Positions 27,424-35,912 of a stretch of DNA of 64,000 nucleotides are shown one piece after another. The notes below the pieces were generated by a model. That model did not search any database. It saw only the letters and a list, made by a program, of their open reading frames with translations, and was not told the DNA's origin. The translations under genes and the position numbers were made by a program. The stretch comes from an uncultured Microbulbifer sp. Lineage in GTDB: Bacteria; Pseudomonadota; Gammaproteobacteria; Pseudomonadales; Cellvibrionaceae. The stretch covers positions 496,001-560,000 of the forward strand of contig NZ_CANNGQ010000003.1 of the NCBI RefSeq assembly GCF_947504145.1, written 5' to 3'. Every line of letters begins with the position of its first letter. Positions within the stretch are counted from its first letter, which is position 1.

Positions 27424-27822
27424 TTAATCGGATGGGTCCGCGGCCGGACTCGGTGTCAGTGTAAAGTGGGGGTTCTGGATCAACCCGAAAACATTGCCGA
27501 AGGGATCGAGGAAACTGGCCATCAGTATGCCCTCTCCCACATCGACCACTTCTCCGTGCTGGCGCGCGCCGAGGCTGTTCATACGCTCTACCTGGGCGGC
27601 AATATCTGCCACGCCCCAGTAGGCAACCACCCCATCCGCGCGGCTGATCACGTTGCGCGCGTTGGGATCCAGCCCCAGTTCGAAACCGCCGACACTGAAG
27701 CCCACGTAACACTCGGCCTCAAAGTAGGGTTCAACTTCAAGCAACGCGATATACCACGCTTTGGCTTCTTCCAGATTACTCACGCCATAAATGACGCTCT
27801 GCACCCCTGAAAACTGACTCAC
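27424..27822 (-). CDS. VOC-family (glyoxalase/bleomycin-resistance fold) protein
   Basis: A 132-residue protein with paired beta-alpha-beta-beta-beta motifs (VIYGVSNLEEAKAWYIALL; GVADIAAQVERMNSLGARQHGEVVDVGEG; FLDPFGNVFGLIQNPHF). Members bind a metal and act on small molecules as lyases, dioxygenases or resistance proteins; which applies here cannot be told. It is 27 bases upstream of the SDR gene and on the same strand, so they may be co-transcribed. Confidence 0.8.
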   Translation of the reverse strand: MSQFSGVQSVIYGVSNLEEAKAWYIALLEVEPYFEAECYVGFSVGGFELGLDPNARNVISRADGVVAYWGVADIAAQVERMNSLGARQHGEVVDVGEGILMASFLDPFGNVFGLIQNPHFTLTPSPAADPSD

Positions 27823-27944
27823 CTCAGACCTCCTGTTGGAGATTTGTTGCCGGCACTGCTGCGTATTTCATCGCAGTTGTCGCCAAGTTATTCTTGTTTG
27901 ATTGTTGTTTGTTTTTTGTACATGCCGATTTGCCCGCTTGGGGA

Positions 27945-28313
27945 TCAATCGAGCTCCTGCTCCAGCTGTTCGAGCAGGTCGAGGGGTTCGATTTCTTCCC
28001 CCTCCATTTCCGCATTCCAGTTAATGCCCACCAGCAGCACGTCTTCGTGCATGCCCTCGAGCCAGTCGTCCATAAACTCTTCAAGATCGACAGGGACCAC
28101 CTGGTAGCCTGCCCAGTCATCGACAATATGCGCTTCGGCAAACTCCCGCTGGGACCAGAACGGCATGACATCGGTGTCTGCCCGGCGCTCGGACTCACAC
28201 AGGGCGAAACCATCGTCCCCTTCCAGCGCCCACACACAGCCCAGCTCTACCGCCTCCGGCAGAAAGCGGGCGCAGTTTTCCTCAAAATCGTCTCCGAGAG
28301 GTTCCAATTCCAT
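27945..28313 (-). CDS. DUF2750 family protein
   Basis: A 122-residue acidic protein matching the DUF2750 pattern: VWALEGDDGFALCES, VMPFWSQREFAEAH, and LVGINWNAEMEGEEIEP near the C-terminus. The frame is open upstream, but the ATG at 28313 with AAGGCA before it begins the conserved part (MELEPLGDDFEEN). Function unknown in the family. Confidence 0.75.
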   Translation of the reverse strand: MELEPLGDDFEENCARFLPEAVELGCVWALEGDDGFALCESERRADTDVMPFWSQREFAEAHIVDDWAGYQVVPVDLEEFMDDWLEGMHEDVLLVGINWNAEMEGEEIEPLDLLEQLEQELD

Positions 28314-28398
28314 ACCGGCTTGCCTTAAAAATGATGTGGGCAGTTTACGCCAGATTGGGCGGGATAAGTAGAAGCTTGCGCTGGCTTGTGGCTGGCCA

Positions 28399-29103
28399 CT
28401 ACAGCTGCAACGTGTGGCCATTGTCTTTGAGCCAGCGGCGAAGCCGTTTGTACTCTGGGCACAGGCTGGCAACCAGTGCCCAGAACTCCCGGCTGTGATT
28501 GTGGTGCTGCAAATGGCACACCTCGTGAACAACCAGGTAATCCACCACCGGCTCCGGCGCAAGACATACCAGCCAGTTGTACTGCAGCTCACCGCGAATG
28601 GTGCAGTGCCCCCACTTGCTGCGGGTGCGGCGGACTTTTACCGAGGAAAACGCCAGGCCGAGAAGCCCGGCAAAGTAAGCGGACTTTTCGTGCAGCAACG
28701 CCAGCGCTTCGCGCTGATAAAGTTTTTGCAGAGCAGCCTGGATCTGGGCTGCGCCCGGCTCGCGCGCACGGCTGTACAACTGGATAAACCCATCGCGTAT
28801 CCCCGCGTCGGCAGCGCAGGCTGCGCGGTCCAGCTCCAGCGCATTGCCCAGCCAGGGAAAACGCGCACCAAATGCAAAATGATGCTCCGGAACCTGAGCC
28901 TGCCGTTGCGCGACACCGCGCAACTGATCGCGCACCCAGGTAATATTTTCCCGCAGAAACTGATGCCCGTGCCGCTCCGCACAACGCTGGGGAATCCGCA
29001 CTTCCGCGCCCTCTTTCGTGACCACCAGCCCCAGGCGCTTGCGCCGTGGCGAGCGGGATAAACGGTAGGCCACGTCTTCGAAAGTAAACAGGTCCCCGCT
29101 CAC
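28399..29103 (-). CDS. SprT-like / YgjP-type zinc metallopeptidase (DUF45)
   Basis: A 234-residue cytoplasmic protein. The catalytic motif HEVCHLQHHNHSREFW gives the HExxH metal and base residues with the third ligand His downstream. SKWGHCTIRGELQYNWLV is the conserved stretch before it, as in YgjP/DUF45 proteins. Their biological substrate is poorly defined. It lies between the DUF2750 and thioesterase genes on the same strand. Confidence 0.85.
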   Translation of the reverse strand: MSGDLFTFEDVAYRLSRSPRRKRLGLVVTKEGAEVRIPQRCAERHGHQFLRENITWVRDQLRGVAQRQAQVPEHHFAFGARFPWLGNALELDRAACAADAGIRDGFIQLYSRAREPGAAQIQAALQKLYQREALALLHEKSAYFAGLLGLAFSSVKVRRTRSKWGHCTIRGELQYNWLVCLAPEPVVDYLVVHEVCHLQHHNHSREFWALVASLCPEYKRLRRWLKDNGHTLQL

Positions 29104-29129
29104 GATAAATGCATCAACAGTTCAGAAAA

Positions 29130-29561
29130 TTAATGGGAAGGCACCGGCACCACCGCCATGGTGATACGGGAAATACAATTGAGCTTGCCTCTGGGATCGT
29201 GAATACGAATCTCCCAGACCTGGCTGCTGCGGCCGATGTGTATCGCGGTGGCCTTGGCGGTCACCTCACCATCCGGCACCGGGCGCAGATGATTCGCGTT
29301 GATCTCCTGGCCCACACAATAAAATTTGCGGGTATCCACCACCATATTCGCCGCCATGGACCCAAGCGTCTCTGCCAGCGCGACACTGGCACCGCCGTGG
29401 AGAATCCCGAACGGCTGACGGGTGCGATCCTCTACCGGCATGGTACCGACAATATAGTCATCGCCGATTTCGGTAATTTTCATTCCCAGGTAACTGGGCA
29501 TGCAATCGCCCATACTCTGATTTACTTCTTCCAGCGTCGGATCGCTGTGCCAGATTGCCAT
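29130..29561 (-). CDS. PaaI-family hotdog thioesterase
   Basis: A 143-residue hotdog-fold protein. The family signature is RTRQPFGILHGGASVALAETLGSMAA, where the HGG turn and the Glu/Asp in the long helix form the active site, and VGQEINANHLRPVPDGEVTAKA follows. These enzymes hydrolyse acyl- or aryl-CoA thioesters (YdiI/MenI, PaaI types). The specific substrate is not readable. Confidence 0.85.
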   Translation of the reverse strand: MAIWHSDPTLEEVNQSMGDCMPSYLGMKITEIGDDYIVGTMPVEDRTRQPFGILHGGASVALAETLGSMAANMVVDTRKFYCVGQEINANHLRPVPDGEVTAKATAIHIGRSSQVWEIRIHDPRGKLNCISRITMAVVPVPSH

Positions 29562-29621
29562 AAGTCACCTTGTATAATTTGCTGCCGCTATTTTTTTACA
29601 GAAAATGTCTGGCAACGAATA

Positions 29622-30203
29622 TCAGTAAAAAAGCAGCGGGTTGAAAGCACCAAAACCACCAAAGCGCATCATCTCACCTTCCAGGTGACGCAGCTCCCTC
29701 AGCAGGCTACGGCGCTGGCTGCGCAGTGCACGGACTTCCTCTTTGCTCTCCGCGTCATCCATGGCCCGCTCTACCCTATACACCTCGCGCTCAACATCCT
29801 CGTAGCGGTTGGCCAGTGCAGCGTATTGCTGTTCCGCCTGATACACCGCAAGGCCTTGCTGATAATTGGCCATGAAAAGGTCTGCGGTAGGGCCGGTGCA
29901 CACCCCTTCATAGTCGCGTCCACGGCGGCCAACAGCAAAACCGTTTTCCGGGGTGCAGTACTGCTCCACACCCTCTTCGTGACCACGCATCCAGGCGGCG
30001 GTATCGGTGCGTACACCGTACTCGTGACACTTTTGGGCGATCTGGTAGACGGTGGCTTGGCTGCGGCCGCGGGCACCGTCTTCGATGCCGCGCTCGTACC
30101 AGAGGCCGGCCTGACATTCGTTTTCTGAAATTACGGCGCAGCCACTTGAGAAGGCCAGAATTACGGGAACCGACAGCAGGGTGGTTATTTTCCAGAGCTT
30201 CAT
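29622..30203 (-). CDS. DUF2799 lipoprotein
   Basis: A 193-residue lipoprotein (ILAFSSGC, Cys 22). The N-terminal half has the DUF2799 pattern: ECQAGLWYERGIEDGARG, CHEYGV, YCTPENGFAVGRRGRDYEGVC. The C-terminal half is a coiled coil (YAALANRYEDVEREVYRVERAMDD). It is likely an envelope protein facing the periplasm. Function unknown. Confidence 0.75.
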   Translation of the reverse strand: MKLWKITTLLSVPVILAFSSGCAVISENECQAGLWYERGIEDGARGRSQATVYQIAQKCHEYGVRTDTAAWMRGHEEGVEQYCTPENGFAVGRRGRDYEGVCTGPTADLFMANYQQGLAVYQAEQQYAALANRYEDVEREVYRVERAMDDAESKEEVRALRSQRRSLLRELRHLEGEMMRFGGFGAFNPLLFY

Positions 30204-30263
30204 ATTGTCATCCGCGGGTCGTACAGCTGTATTACATGTCCGTACCCGTGAACCTTCGCTGAA

Positions 30264-30914
30264 TCAGCCAAAGCGTTTGTCCGCCACAAACGGATTAGTC
30301 TGGCGCTCCTGACCGAAAGTGGACATGGGACCGTGGCCGGGGATGAACTTGACGGCATCGCCCAGGGGCCAGAGTTTTTTGGTAATGGAGTCGATGAGGT
30401 CCTGGTGGTTGCTCTGGGGGAAGTCGGTGCGGCCGATGGAACCGGCGAAGAGGACATCGCCCACCAGGGCGAGGTTGCTCTCCCGATGGAAGAAAATGAC
30501 ATGGCCGGGGGTATGACCGGGGCAGTGAACAACTTCGAGCACATGGTCGGCGACGGTGACGGTTTCGCCGTCGGTGAGCCAGCGGTCGGGAGTAAAAGTC
30601 TCCACCGCGGGGAAACCGAACATCTGGGCCTGGGTGCTGATCTGTTCAATCCAGAACTGATCGGCCTTGTGAGGGCCCTCTACGGGGAGTTCGAGATCCC
30701 GGGACAGAGGCTTGGTCCCGCCTACGTGGTCGAGGTGGCCGTGGGTGAGCAGAATTTTTTCCAGCGTCAGGCCGCGCTCTTTGACGGCGGCGAGAATAGT
30801 ATCGACATCACCACCCGGGTCGACCACAGCCGCACGCTTGCTCTCATCGCACCACAGGAGGGTACAGTTTTGCTGGAAGGGCGTGACGGGAACCGAGTGA
30901 AATTGCAGAGCCAT
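30264..30914 (-). CDS. MBL-fold metallo-hydrolase (glyoxalase II-like)
   Basis: A 216-residue metallo-beta-lactamase-fold hydrolase. The metal site motif is LTHGHLDHVGG (HxHxDH), with further ligands in VVHCPGHTPGHVIF and ALVGDVLFAGSIGRTDFP, and FIPGHGPMSTFGQER at the C-terminus. This is the short YcbL-type glyoxalase II/hydroxyacylglutathione hydrolase-like group. It is probably a cytoplasmic thioester hydrolase. Confidence 0.85.
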   Translation of the reverse strand: MALQFHSVPVTPFQQNCTLLWCDESKRAAVVDPGGDVDTILAAVKERGLTLEKILLTHGHLDHVGGTKPLSRDLELPVEGPHKADQFWIEQISTQAQMFGFPAVETFTPDRWLTDGETVTVADHVLEVVHCPGHTPGHVIFFHRESNLALVGDVLFAGSIGRTDFPQSNHQDLIDSITKKLWPLGDAVKFIPGHGPMSTFGQERQTNPFVADKRFG

Positions 30915-31017
30915 GGGAGTACCTGTTTTGTCTTCGGTGCCGAGTATAACGCCCGTGGTCCTATCCGGCTAAGGTGACTCTGGTGCTCCGTAGCTAGTGC
31001 AGGGGCGGCGCCGCTAC

Positions 31018-31108
31018 CGGGTAAGGGTCTGTGAGACACGCGGTGAACCCATCCCTGGGGCTCTGCACCGCCATCCATGGCGGTGAAGGTCTCACAGACC
31101 CTTACCCG
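31018..31108. repeat. 91-bp composite palindrome (REP-like element)
   Basis: Outer arms form a perfect 20-bp inverted repeat, beginning CGGGTAAGGGTCTGTGAGAC and returning at 31089-31108. Inside is a second perfect inverted repeat, CACCGCCAT-CC-ATGGCGGTG (31066-31085). It lies in the 226-base gap between two minus-strand genes. It may be a dispersed intergenic repeat and would also act as a strong mRNA hairpin. Confidence 0.7.
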
Positions 31109-31140
31109 CTATCGACACCTTCGATTCAGAGATTTGAGTC

Positions 31141-32031
31141 CTAAATTGCCGCCGCCGTCGCCCGCTGCATAGGGCTCGGTCTGCGTGTAGAGGACTTCTT
31201 CAGCACCTCTTGCACATCCTCAATCAGATTCTTCTGCACCAGCGCGTTCTGCCAGTAGCCATCGTGGGCAACCAGTTGCGGTCCCCAGCTGGCGGCACTC
31301 CAATCGGCGAGAGGTCGGGTCTCGTAGTCGCGATAGACGGCCTGGTTGTACGAGGGGCTAAGGGGTTTGAGAGGCCAACCGAAGAGGTCGTCCGGGTGGT
31401 AGAAGTTTTTCCAGCGGAAGTTGTAGCCACGGGTATCGGCAGTCACGGCCTGGATCTGGTCGCGGGCCATGGCGGCGGTCCACAGGGGGTTGCTGGCGCC
31501 GAGGGTGTACCAGTGGGCGAGGGTTTTGCCGCGCAGAAATAGGTCTTTGGCGGAGCCTTTATGGACGCCTTTGGGGCCACCGTCGCGCCAGATGCCGTGA
31601 CTGATGGTGGGGCGCTGGGCGTCCCACAGATAGTTCGACAGGATGCTGCAGCCGATGGAGTGACTCAGCAGTATGACCGGGGCGTTGTCGCTGGTGGCTT
31701 TGGCGGCGCGCTCGAAGGTCTGGTAGATGGCCTGCTGGGTTTTGTCGTAGTTGCCGCCGCGCTGGTCGATATCGGCGAGCTGGGAGGCGGCTTCGGCGAG
31801 GCCGTAGAGCATGAACTTACGCGCCCGCAGGTAATCCATGTCGCGCTTCTGCATGGCGTCGAACACGCGCTCGAGGTTGGGCTGCAGGTGGCCCTGGCAC
31901 TGGATGGTGTCGGTGTGGATGCGGGACCAGTCGTCCCCGAGGGCTGATTTGAGTGCCTGAAACATCGGCTCGGCAAAGTCTTCAGTCACGGCGCCCATCC
32001 CCGGCGCCGCAAGGATTACCAGGTCGGCCAT
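31141..32031 (-). CDS. alpha/beta-hydrolase-like protein
   Basis: A 296-residue cytoplasmic protein not assigned to a named family. VILAAPGMGAV near the N-terminus could be the oxyanion-hole strand, and APVILLSHSIGCSILSNYL (about 118-136) has the GxSxG-like nucleophile elbow with Ser inside SHSIG (the first Gly is Ser). YHPDDLFGWPLKPL and LVAHDGYWQ near the C-terminus could contribute the acid and His. An esterase- or lipase-like role is inference. Confidence 0.6.
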   Translation of the reverse strand: MADLVILAAPGMGAVTEDFAEPMFQALKSALGDDWSRIHTDTIQCQGHLQPNLERVFDAMQKRDMDYLRARKFMLYGLAEAASQLADIDQRGGNYDKTQQAIYQTFERAAKATSDNAPVILLSHSIGCSILSNYLWDAQRPTISHGIWRDGGPKGVHKGSAKDLFLRGKTLAHWYTLGASNPLWTAAMARDQIQAVTADTRGYNFRWKNFYHPDDLFGWPLKPLSPSYNQAVYRDYETRPLADWSAASWGPQLVAHDGYWQNALVQKNLIEDVQEVLKKSSTRRPSPMQRATAAAI

Positions 32032-32477
32032 TGTTCGCTCCCCGCGAGTGTGCTCTTGGTGTTGTTTTTAGTGCTGCTTATTATTTTATCGTTGGATACG
32101 AAACCCTCACCGGGGTTTTTCCGCGCATCGGATATTTATGTGTTCTGTCGAGTCTGTCCTGTAACGAACTGTGACACGAGTACCACAACGGCAAAGAAGT
32201 CACAGGGAAAGTAACACCGGACGGTCGCGATGGGAAGAAATGCGCCACAAATGAGGCATTAGGCGCCAGACATTGCCGATAGACGGGAAATTTAACAAAA
32301 AACTGCAGATTTTTTCACGCCGCAAGGAACTACCGCGCCAGACGCCCGTCAAACAGTACAGTTCCCCTGATCACGTTCGCCGTGTCAGCGATTGGTGATC
32401 GAACTCTCTCATCGTATCTCTGCTTGAAGCCGGCCTTGCGCCGGCTTTTCTTTGTCTGGGCGTCCTGCGCGGGCGCT
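32032..32477. other. 446-base gene-less region with possible small RNA
   Basis: It contains the promoter side of the hydrolase gene (-) and the 3' end of the halogenase gene (-). No ORF stands out. An isolated plus-strand terminator sits at 32427-32455 with no plus-strand gene before it within the region. Confidence 0.4.
32427..32455 (+). terminator. plus-strand rho-independent terminator without an upstream gene
   Basis: AAGCCGGC-CTTGC-GCCGGCTT followed by TTCTTTG. It reads only on the plus strand; the minus strand lacks a T-run. Confidence 0.65.
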
Positions 32478-33977
32478 TTACGCTGGCTCGGGTCGCTCGG
32501 CCCGGCAATAGGTGTCTACAAACTGCTGGTGCGCGGGCAGCTCGGCTACCGCCCGCTGAATATTGCCCTGCAGCGCCTGTAACGCCTGGCGCAGCTGTGC
32601 CTCGCTCATCAGGCGCCCCATAGGATGGTAGGTCTCGGGGGTAAGGCGCTGCCCCAGCATGACCTGCACCCAGCTGTCGGTTCTGAATAACTCATCCGCG
32701 GTGCGGTGTACCTGCGCACTTTCCCGGAACAGGGCGATTCGCTCCTCGAGAGACGCCGGTACCTGCATATGCCGGCAGTAGCGCCAGAACTCGGTGTCTT
32801 CGCGCTCGGTCAGCTTGTAGTGCAGCACCACGAAATCCCGCACCTTTTCCAGCTCATCCCGGGACTGCTGATTGAAGCGCGCCTGCAGGCTCGGGGTAAT
32901 CCCATCAAACGGGAACAGCTGCATCAGGCGAGTGATGCCAATCATGATCAGGTGAATACTGGTACTTTCCAGAGGCTCGACAAAGCCGCTGGCAAGCCCG
33001 AGAGCGATGCAGTTTTTTTCCCAGACTTTTTTGCGACGGCCGGCGCGGTAGCGAATCAGGCGGGGATCAAACAAGGGCTCGCCGTCGATTTCCTCCAGAA
33101 ATTGCGCCCGCGCCTCGTCATCAGATTGATAGTCGCTACAGAAAACCATGCCGTTGCCCATACGCGACTGCAGTGGGATCTGCCAGCGCCAACCGGCACT
33201 GCGGGCGATGGCGCGGGTATTCGGCCGCGCCGGCCCCACCAATTCCGACTGCACGGCGAAGGCGCTGTCCGTCGGCAACCAGTGGCTCCAATCTTCGAAC
33301 CCGCACTTCAAGGTATCTTCTATCAACAGCGCGCGGAATCCGGTGCAGTCGATAAACAGATCGCCTGCGACTTCACGGCCATCTTCCAGCAGCAAGGATT
33401 CGATATAGCCACTCTCGCTGTGGGTGCGCACCTCGCGGATTTTTCCCTCAGTGCGTTTTACACCGCGCCCTTCACACTGTCCCCGCAAAAATTGCGCATA
33501 GCGGGTAGCATCCAGATGGTAAGCGTAATTCAAACCCGGCTTTTCCGAGGTGGCGAACTTTCTCGCATTCAGCGCCTGGGTTTCCAGACAGTATTCGCCA
33601 ATATCTCCACCAAAGCCGAGGCTTTTGGCGTGCAGCCAGAACTGATGAAATTCAGCCATCCAGTTGGCTTTGCCCAGATGCCCGAAACCGTGCACATAGC
33701 GGTCCCCGTCCCTGCCCCAGTTTTCAAATTCGATACCGAGTTTAAAGGTGGCCTGGGTCGCGCGCATAAATTCCGCTTCGTCGATCCCAAGTAATGCGTG
33801 GAAGGAACAGATGGTAGGGATGGTGGACTCCCCTACCCCAACAGTGCCAATCGCATCGGACTCCACAAGTTCGATGTCGATCAGTGCACCCAGTTGTTTG
33901 GAGAGTGCCGCCGCCGCCAGCCAACCGGCGGTTCCGCCACCGGCGATAACGACTTTCTTAACGCGTTGATGCTGCAT
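32478..33977 (-). CDS. flavin-dependent tryptophan halogenase-family protein
   Basis: A 499-residue FADH2-dependent halogenase homologue. FAD motif GGGTAGW is at residues 13-19. Lys 79 lies in ATFKLGIEF, the same position as the catalytic lysine of PrnA (recalled). The halogenase signature WxWxIP is GWRWQIP (about 262-268), and the active-site Glu region is FVEPLESTSIHL. All hallmark residues are present, so it may halogenate, but the substrate need not be free tryptophan. The ATG at 33977 follows GAGG by nine bases. Last gene of the TBDR-SapC-cupin_8-halogenase cluster; no natural-product assembly genes are nearby. Confidence 0.9.
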   Translation of the reverse strand: MQHQRVKKVVIAGGGTAGWLAAAALSKQLGALIDIELVESDAIGTVGVGESTIPTICSFHALLGIDEAEFMRATQATFKLGIEFENWGRDGDRYVHGFGHLGKANWMAEFHQFWLHAKSLGFGGDIGEYCLETQALNARKFATSEKPGLNYAYHLDATRYAQFLRGQCEGRGVKRTEGKIREVRTHSESGYIESLLLEDGREVAGDLFIDCTGFRALLIEDTLKCGFEDWSHWLPTDSAFAVQSELVGPARPNTRAIARSAGWRWQIPLQSRMGNGMVFCSDYQSDDEARAQFLEEIDGEPLFDPRLIRYRAGRRKKVWEKNCIALGLASGFVEPLESTSIHLIMIGITRLMQLFPFDGITPSLQARFNQQSRDELEKVRDFVVLHYKLTEREDTEFWRYCRHMQVPASLEERIALFRESAQVHRTADELFRTDSWVQVMLGQRLTPETYHPMGRLMSEAQLRQALQALQGNIQRAVAELPAHQQFVDTYCRAERPEPA

Positions 33978-34008
33978 TTTTATTTTCCTCTTTGTCACCG
34001 GCCGCGAA

Positions 34009-35034
34009 TCAACGATTCAGCCGTTGCATCAATTGTGCGCGCAAGCGGCGCGCACTCAGGGTATCCAGTTCTGCCAGTGCACCGCGCGCCTGTTCCGGTA
34101 AATGGGCGCGGGGCAATTCCGGGTCGCCGAACAGGTAAAAATCGAACAGGGCGCGCCAGGCCTGCTTTTCGCTGTCTGGCCTGTCGCGCAAGCTGAGCAT
34201 GCCGTGCAACAGAGTGTTCATGGGGGTATCCATAAACGCCGGCGAGGGGTTCCACCAGTAATTGACCATGGCATTAAACGGCGCCTGCGCCTCCACCTGA
34301 TGCCACCAGAGCGCCGGGTAAAACAGCAAGTCGCCGGGTTCCAGGTCGGCCACTTGAGCAGTGCTTATGGCTTCGCGAAAATTCGGGTACCGATCGAAAT
34401 CCGGATTGCGGAAATCCACCATACTGACCACCTGCCCTCCCGGTGTGGGCTCCAGTGGCCCTGGGTAGAGATTCGCGATCTGCTCAGGGGGAAACAGAAT
34501 AAAACGGCGCTTGCCCACAAGAGAGCAGGCAATATTGAGGGACTTATCAAAATGGGCGCGGGCCACGGTGCGGTTGCCGAGCCAGATACTGGCAAGCGGC
34601 GCAAACTGGGACAGGGCTTCACACCGGGGGAGCAGGTCGTTGTGCTCGCGGAATCCCGGCAGGCAGGCATCAATGGTGGTCGAGCCGATATACAGGGAGG
34701 GCGCATTCGGATCCTGCAGATAATTTTCCACATGCTGAAAAAAATCATTCAGCAGCACCCGCTCGGTGGAAAAATTGAGGCCGGTGAGCGTCTCGTTATA
34801 ACCGAACTGCCCGTCAATTTCCGGCGCGCCCATATAGGCAATCAGCGGTGACCCATTGTAAAACTGCTGCAGATACGCCATAGCCGCCTGTGGCGATTCC
34901 AGTCCGGCCTTGACCAGGGGCCAGTCTCGGGCGAACCCTTTGAGCACTACCGGCGCATTGCCAGCCACCAACTCTTGCAACGGAAGTTCGGCGAGCGCGG
35001 CACCGTCGATTGCGGGAACTGTGTGAGTAAACAT
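34009..35034 (-). CDS. cupin_8 / JmjC-like Fe(II)-2-oxoglutarate oxygenase
   Basis: A 341-residue cupin-like (FIH/JmjC type) protein. Iron ligands are His 161 and Asp 163 (RAHFDKSLN) and His 245 (LWWHQVE), i.e. HxD...H complete. PAIDGAALAELPLQELVAGNAPVVLKG at the start is typical for cupin_8. Of two in-frame ATGs, the second (35034) has GAGG nine bases upstream; the first leaves only three. It sits 31 bases before the halogenase gene. Probably a hydroxylase of a peptide, protein or small molecule handled by this cluster. Confidence 0.85.
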   Translation of the reverse strand: MFTHTVPAIDGAALAELPLQELVAGNAPVVLKGFARDWPLVKAGLESPQAAMAYLQQFYNGSPLIAYMGAPEIDGQFGYNETLTGLNFSTERVLLNDFFQHVENYLQDPNAPSLYIGSTTIDACLPGFREHNDLLPRCEALSQFAPLASIWLGNRTVARAHFDKSLNIACSLVGKRRFILFPPEQIANLYPGPLEPTPGGQVVSMVDFRNPDFDRYPNFREAISTAQVADLEPGDLLFYPALWWHQVEAQAPFNAMVNYWWNPSPAFMDTPMNTLLHGMLSLRDRPDSEKQAWRALFDFYLFGDPELPRAHLPEQARGALAELDTLSARRLRAQLMQRLNR

Positions 35035-35071
35035 CGCCATTTACCTCATGTTTTATTAACCGAGCGACCAG

Positions 35072-35788
35072 TCAGGCGGCAGCCGCAATCCGACCACGCT
35101 TTCTTTCGATCAGGCGGGACATATTGCCGAGGGACGCCAGCACGTGAAATGCCAGCTGCAGAACCCCCTGGCGATTGAGCGTTTCCAGCTGCGCGCCCGT
35201 CAGCGCAGCGAGTTTATCGGCACTGATGGTACTGAAGTGCTCAATGGTGTACTGCTCGTTTTCTGTGAGCTTAAGTTCCAGCTTGACCGGCTCGATCAAG
35301 TCACAGGATTCAAACGCGGAAAACATGGTTTTGCTTTGCGTCAGGCCACGGTGGATCAGCTGCAGTATGCCGCTAATGCGACCAAGGTAAGGCGAGTGGC
35401 CACCGTGAGTAAGAAAAACCGGCTGGCCGTGATGGCGATTGACCCGAGGGTTTTCCATATCCACATGAATCATGGGCTCGCCCGAGGCGCCCTGCAGGCC
35501 AATCAGAAACGGGCCGCGGGCTTGCACGGCGGGCACATAACTGGCATTCCAGCCAGTATCATCGAGAAACAGATTTTCGTCCCGGTCTAACCCCAGCAGA
35601 GCAATGGACTGATATTCTCCGGTTGCGCTGTCGCGATGAAACAGGATGGGATATTCCCGCTGGATTTCTGCGTACTCCGTGGGAACGGTCAACACCTGGT
35701 TGACATTGTCGCCGAATTTTTCAGAGTACCCGGTAATGATTTTAAGATCGTGATGGTTGACGTTGTCCAGTAGTACCGAGTTGGTCAT
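35072..35788 (-). CDS. SapC family protein
   Basis: A 238-residue protein of the SapC family, named after a Campylobacter S-layer-associated protein. The characteristic beginning FGDNVNQVLTVPTEYAEIQREYPILFHRD is followed by ALLGLDRDENLFLDDTGWNASYVPAVQARGPFLIGLQ. No signal peptide is seen. The start is the ATG at 35788 with AAGG eight bases ahead; upstream codons overlap the TBDR terminator. Co-located with TBDR, cupin_8 and halogenase genes as in many Alteromonadales and Caulobacterales. Role unknown. Confidence 0.85.
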   Translation of the reverse strand: MTNSVLLDNVNHHDLKIITGYSEKFGDNVNQVLTVPTEYAEIQREYPILFHRDSATGEYQSIALLGLDRDENLFLDDTGWNASYVPAVQARGPFLIGLQGASGEPMIHVDMENPRVNRHHGQPVFLTHGGHSPYLGRISGILQLIHRGLTQSKTMFSAFESCDLIEPVKLELKLTENEQYTIEHFSTISADKLAALTGAQLETLNRQGVLQLAFHVLASLGNMSRLIERKRGRIAAAA

Positions 35789-35831
35789 GTCTCTCACCTT
35801 ATTGTTATTTTTACAATTTTCTACAACGCAG

Positions 35832-35862
35832 AAAGGGGCCACTGCAAATGCAGTGGCCCCTC
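35832..35862 (-). terminator. terminator/attenuator hairpin after the TBDR gene
   Basis: Twelve-base perfect arms GGGGCCACTGCA and TGCAGTGGCCCC with a two-base centre. The minus strand continues TTTC, so termination may be partial and let some transcription into sapC-cupin-halogenase. Confidence 0.65.
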
Positions 35863-35912
35863 CAGATTGAACAACCCGCAGGTTGTTGGCAAGTGCCAAT
35901 TGCCCGAAAGCA

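Noticed and set aside
32706..33794. 362-codon plus-strand open frame
   Set aside because: Antisense shadow of the halogenase gene, which carries all catalytic motifs.
32478..35034. Natural-product (halogenated indole) biosynthetic gene cluster
   Set aside because: Only the halogenase and oxygenase are present; no tryptophan oxidase, NRPS, PKS or flavin reductase is nearby. The TBDR-SapC context fits the non-BGC cluster type.
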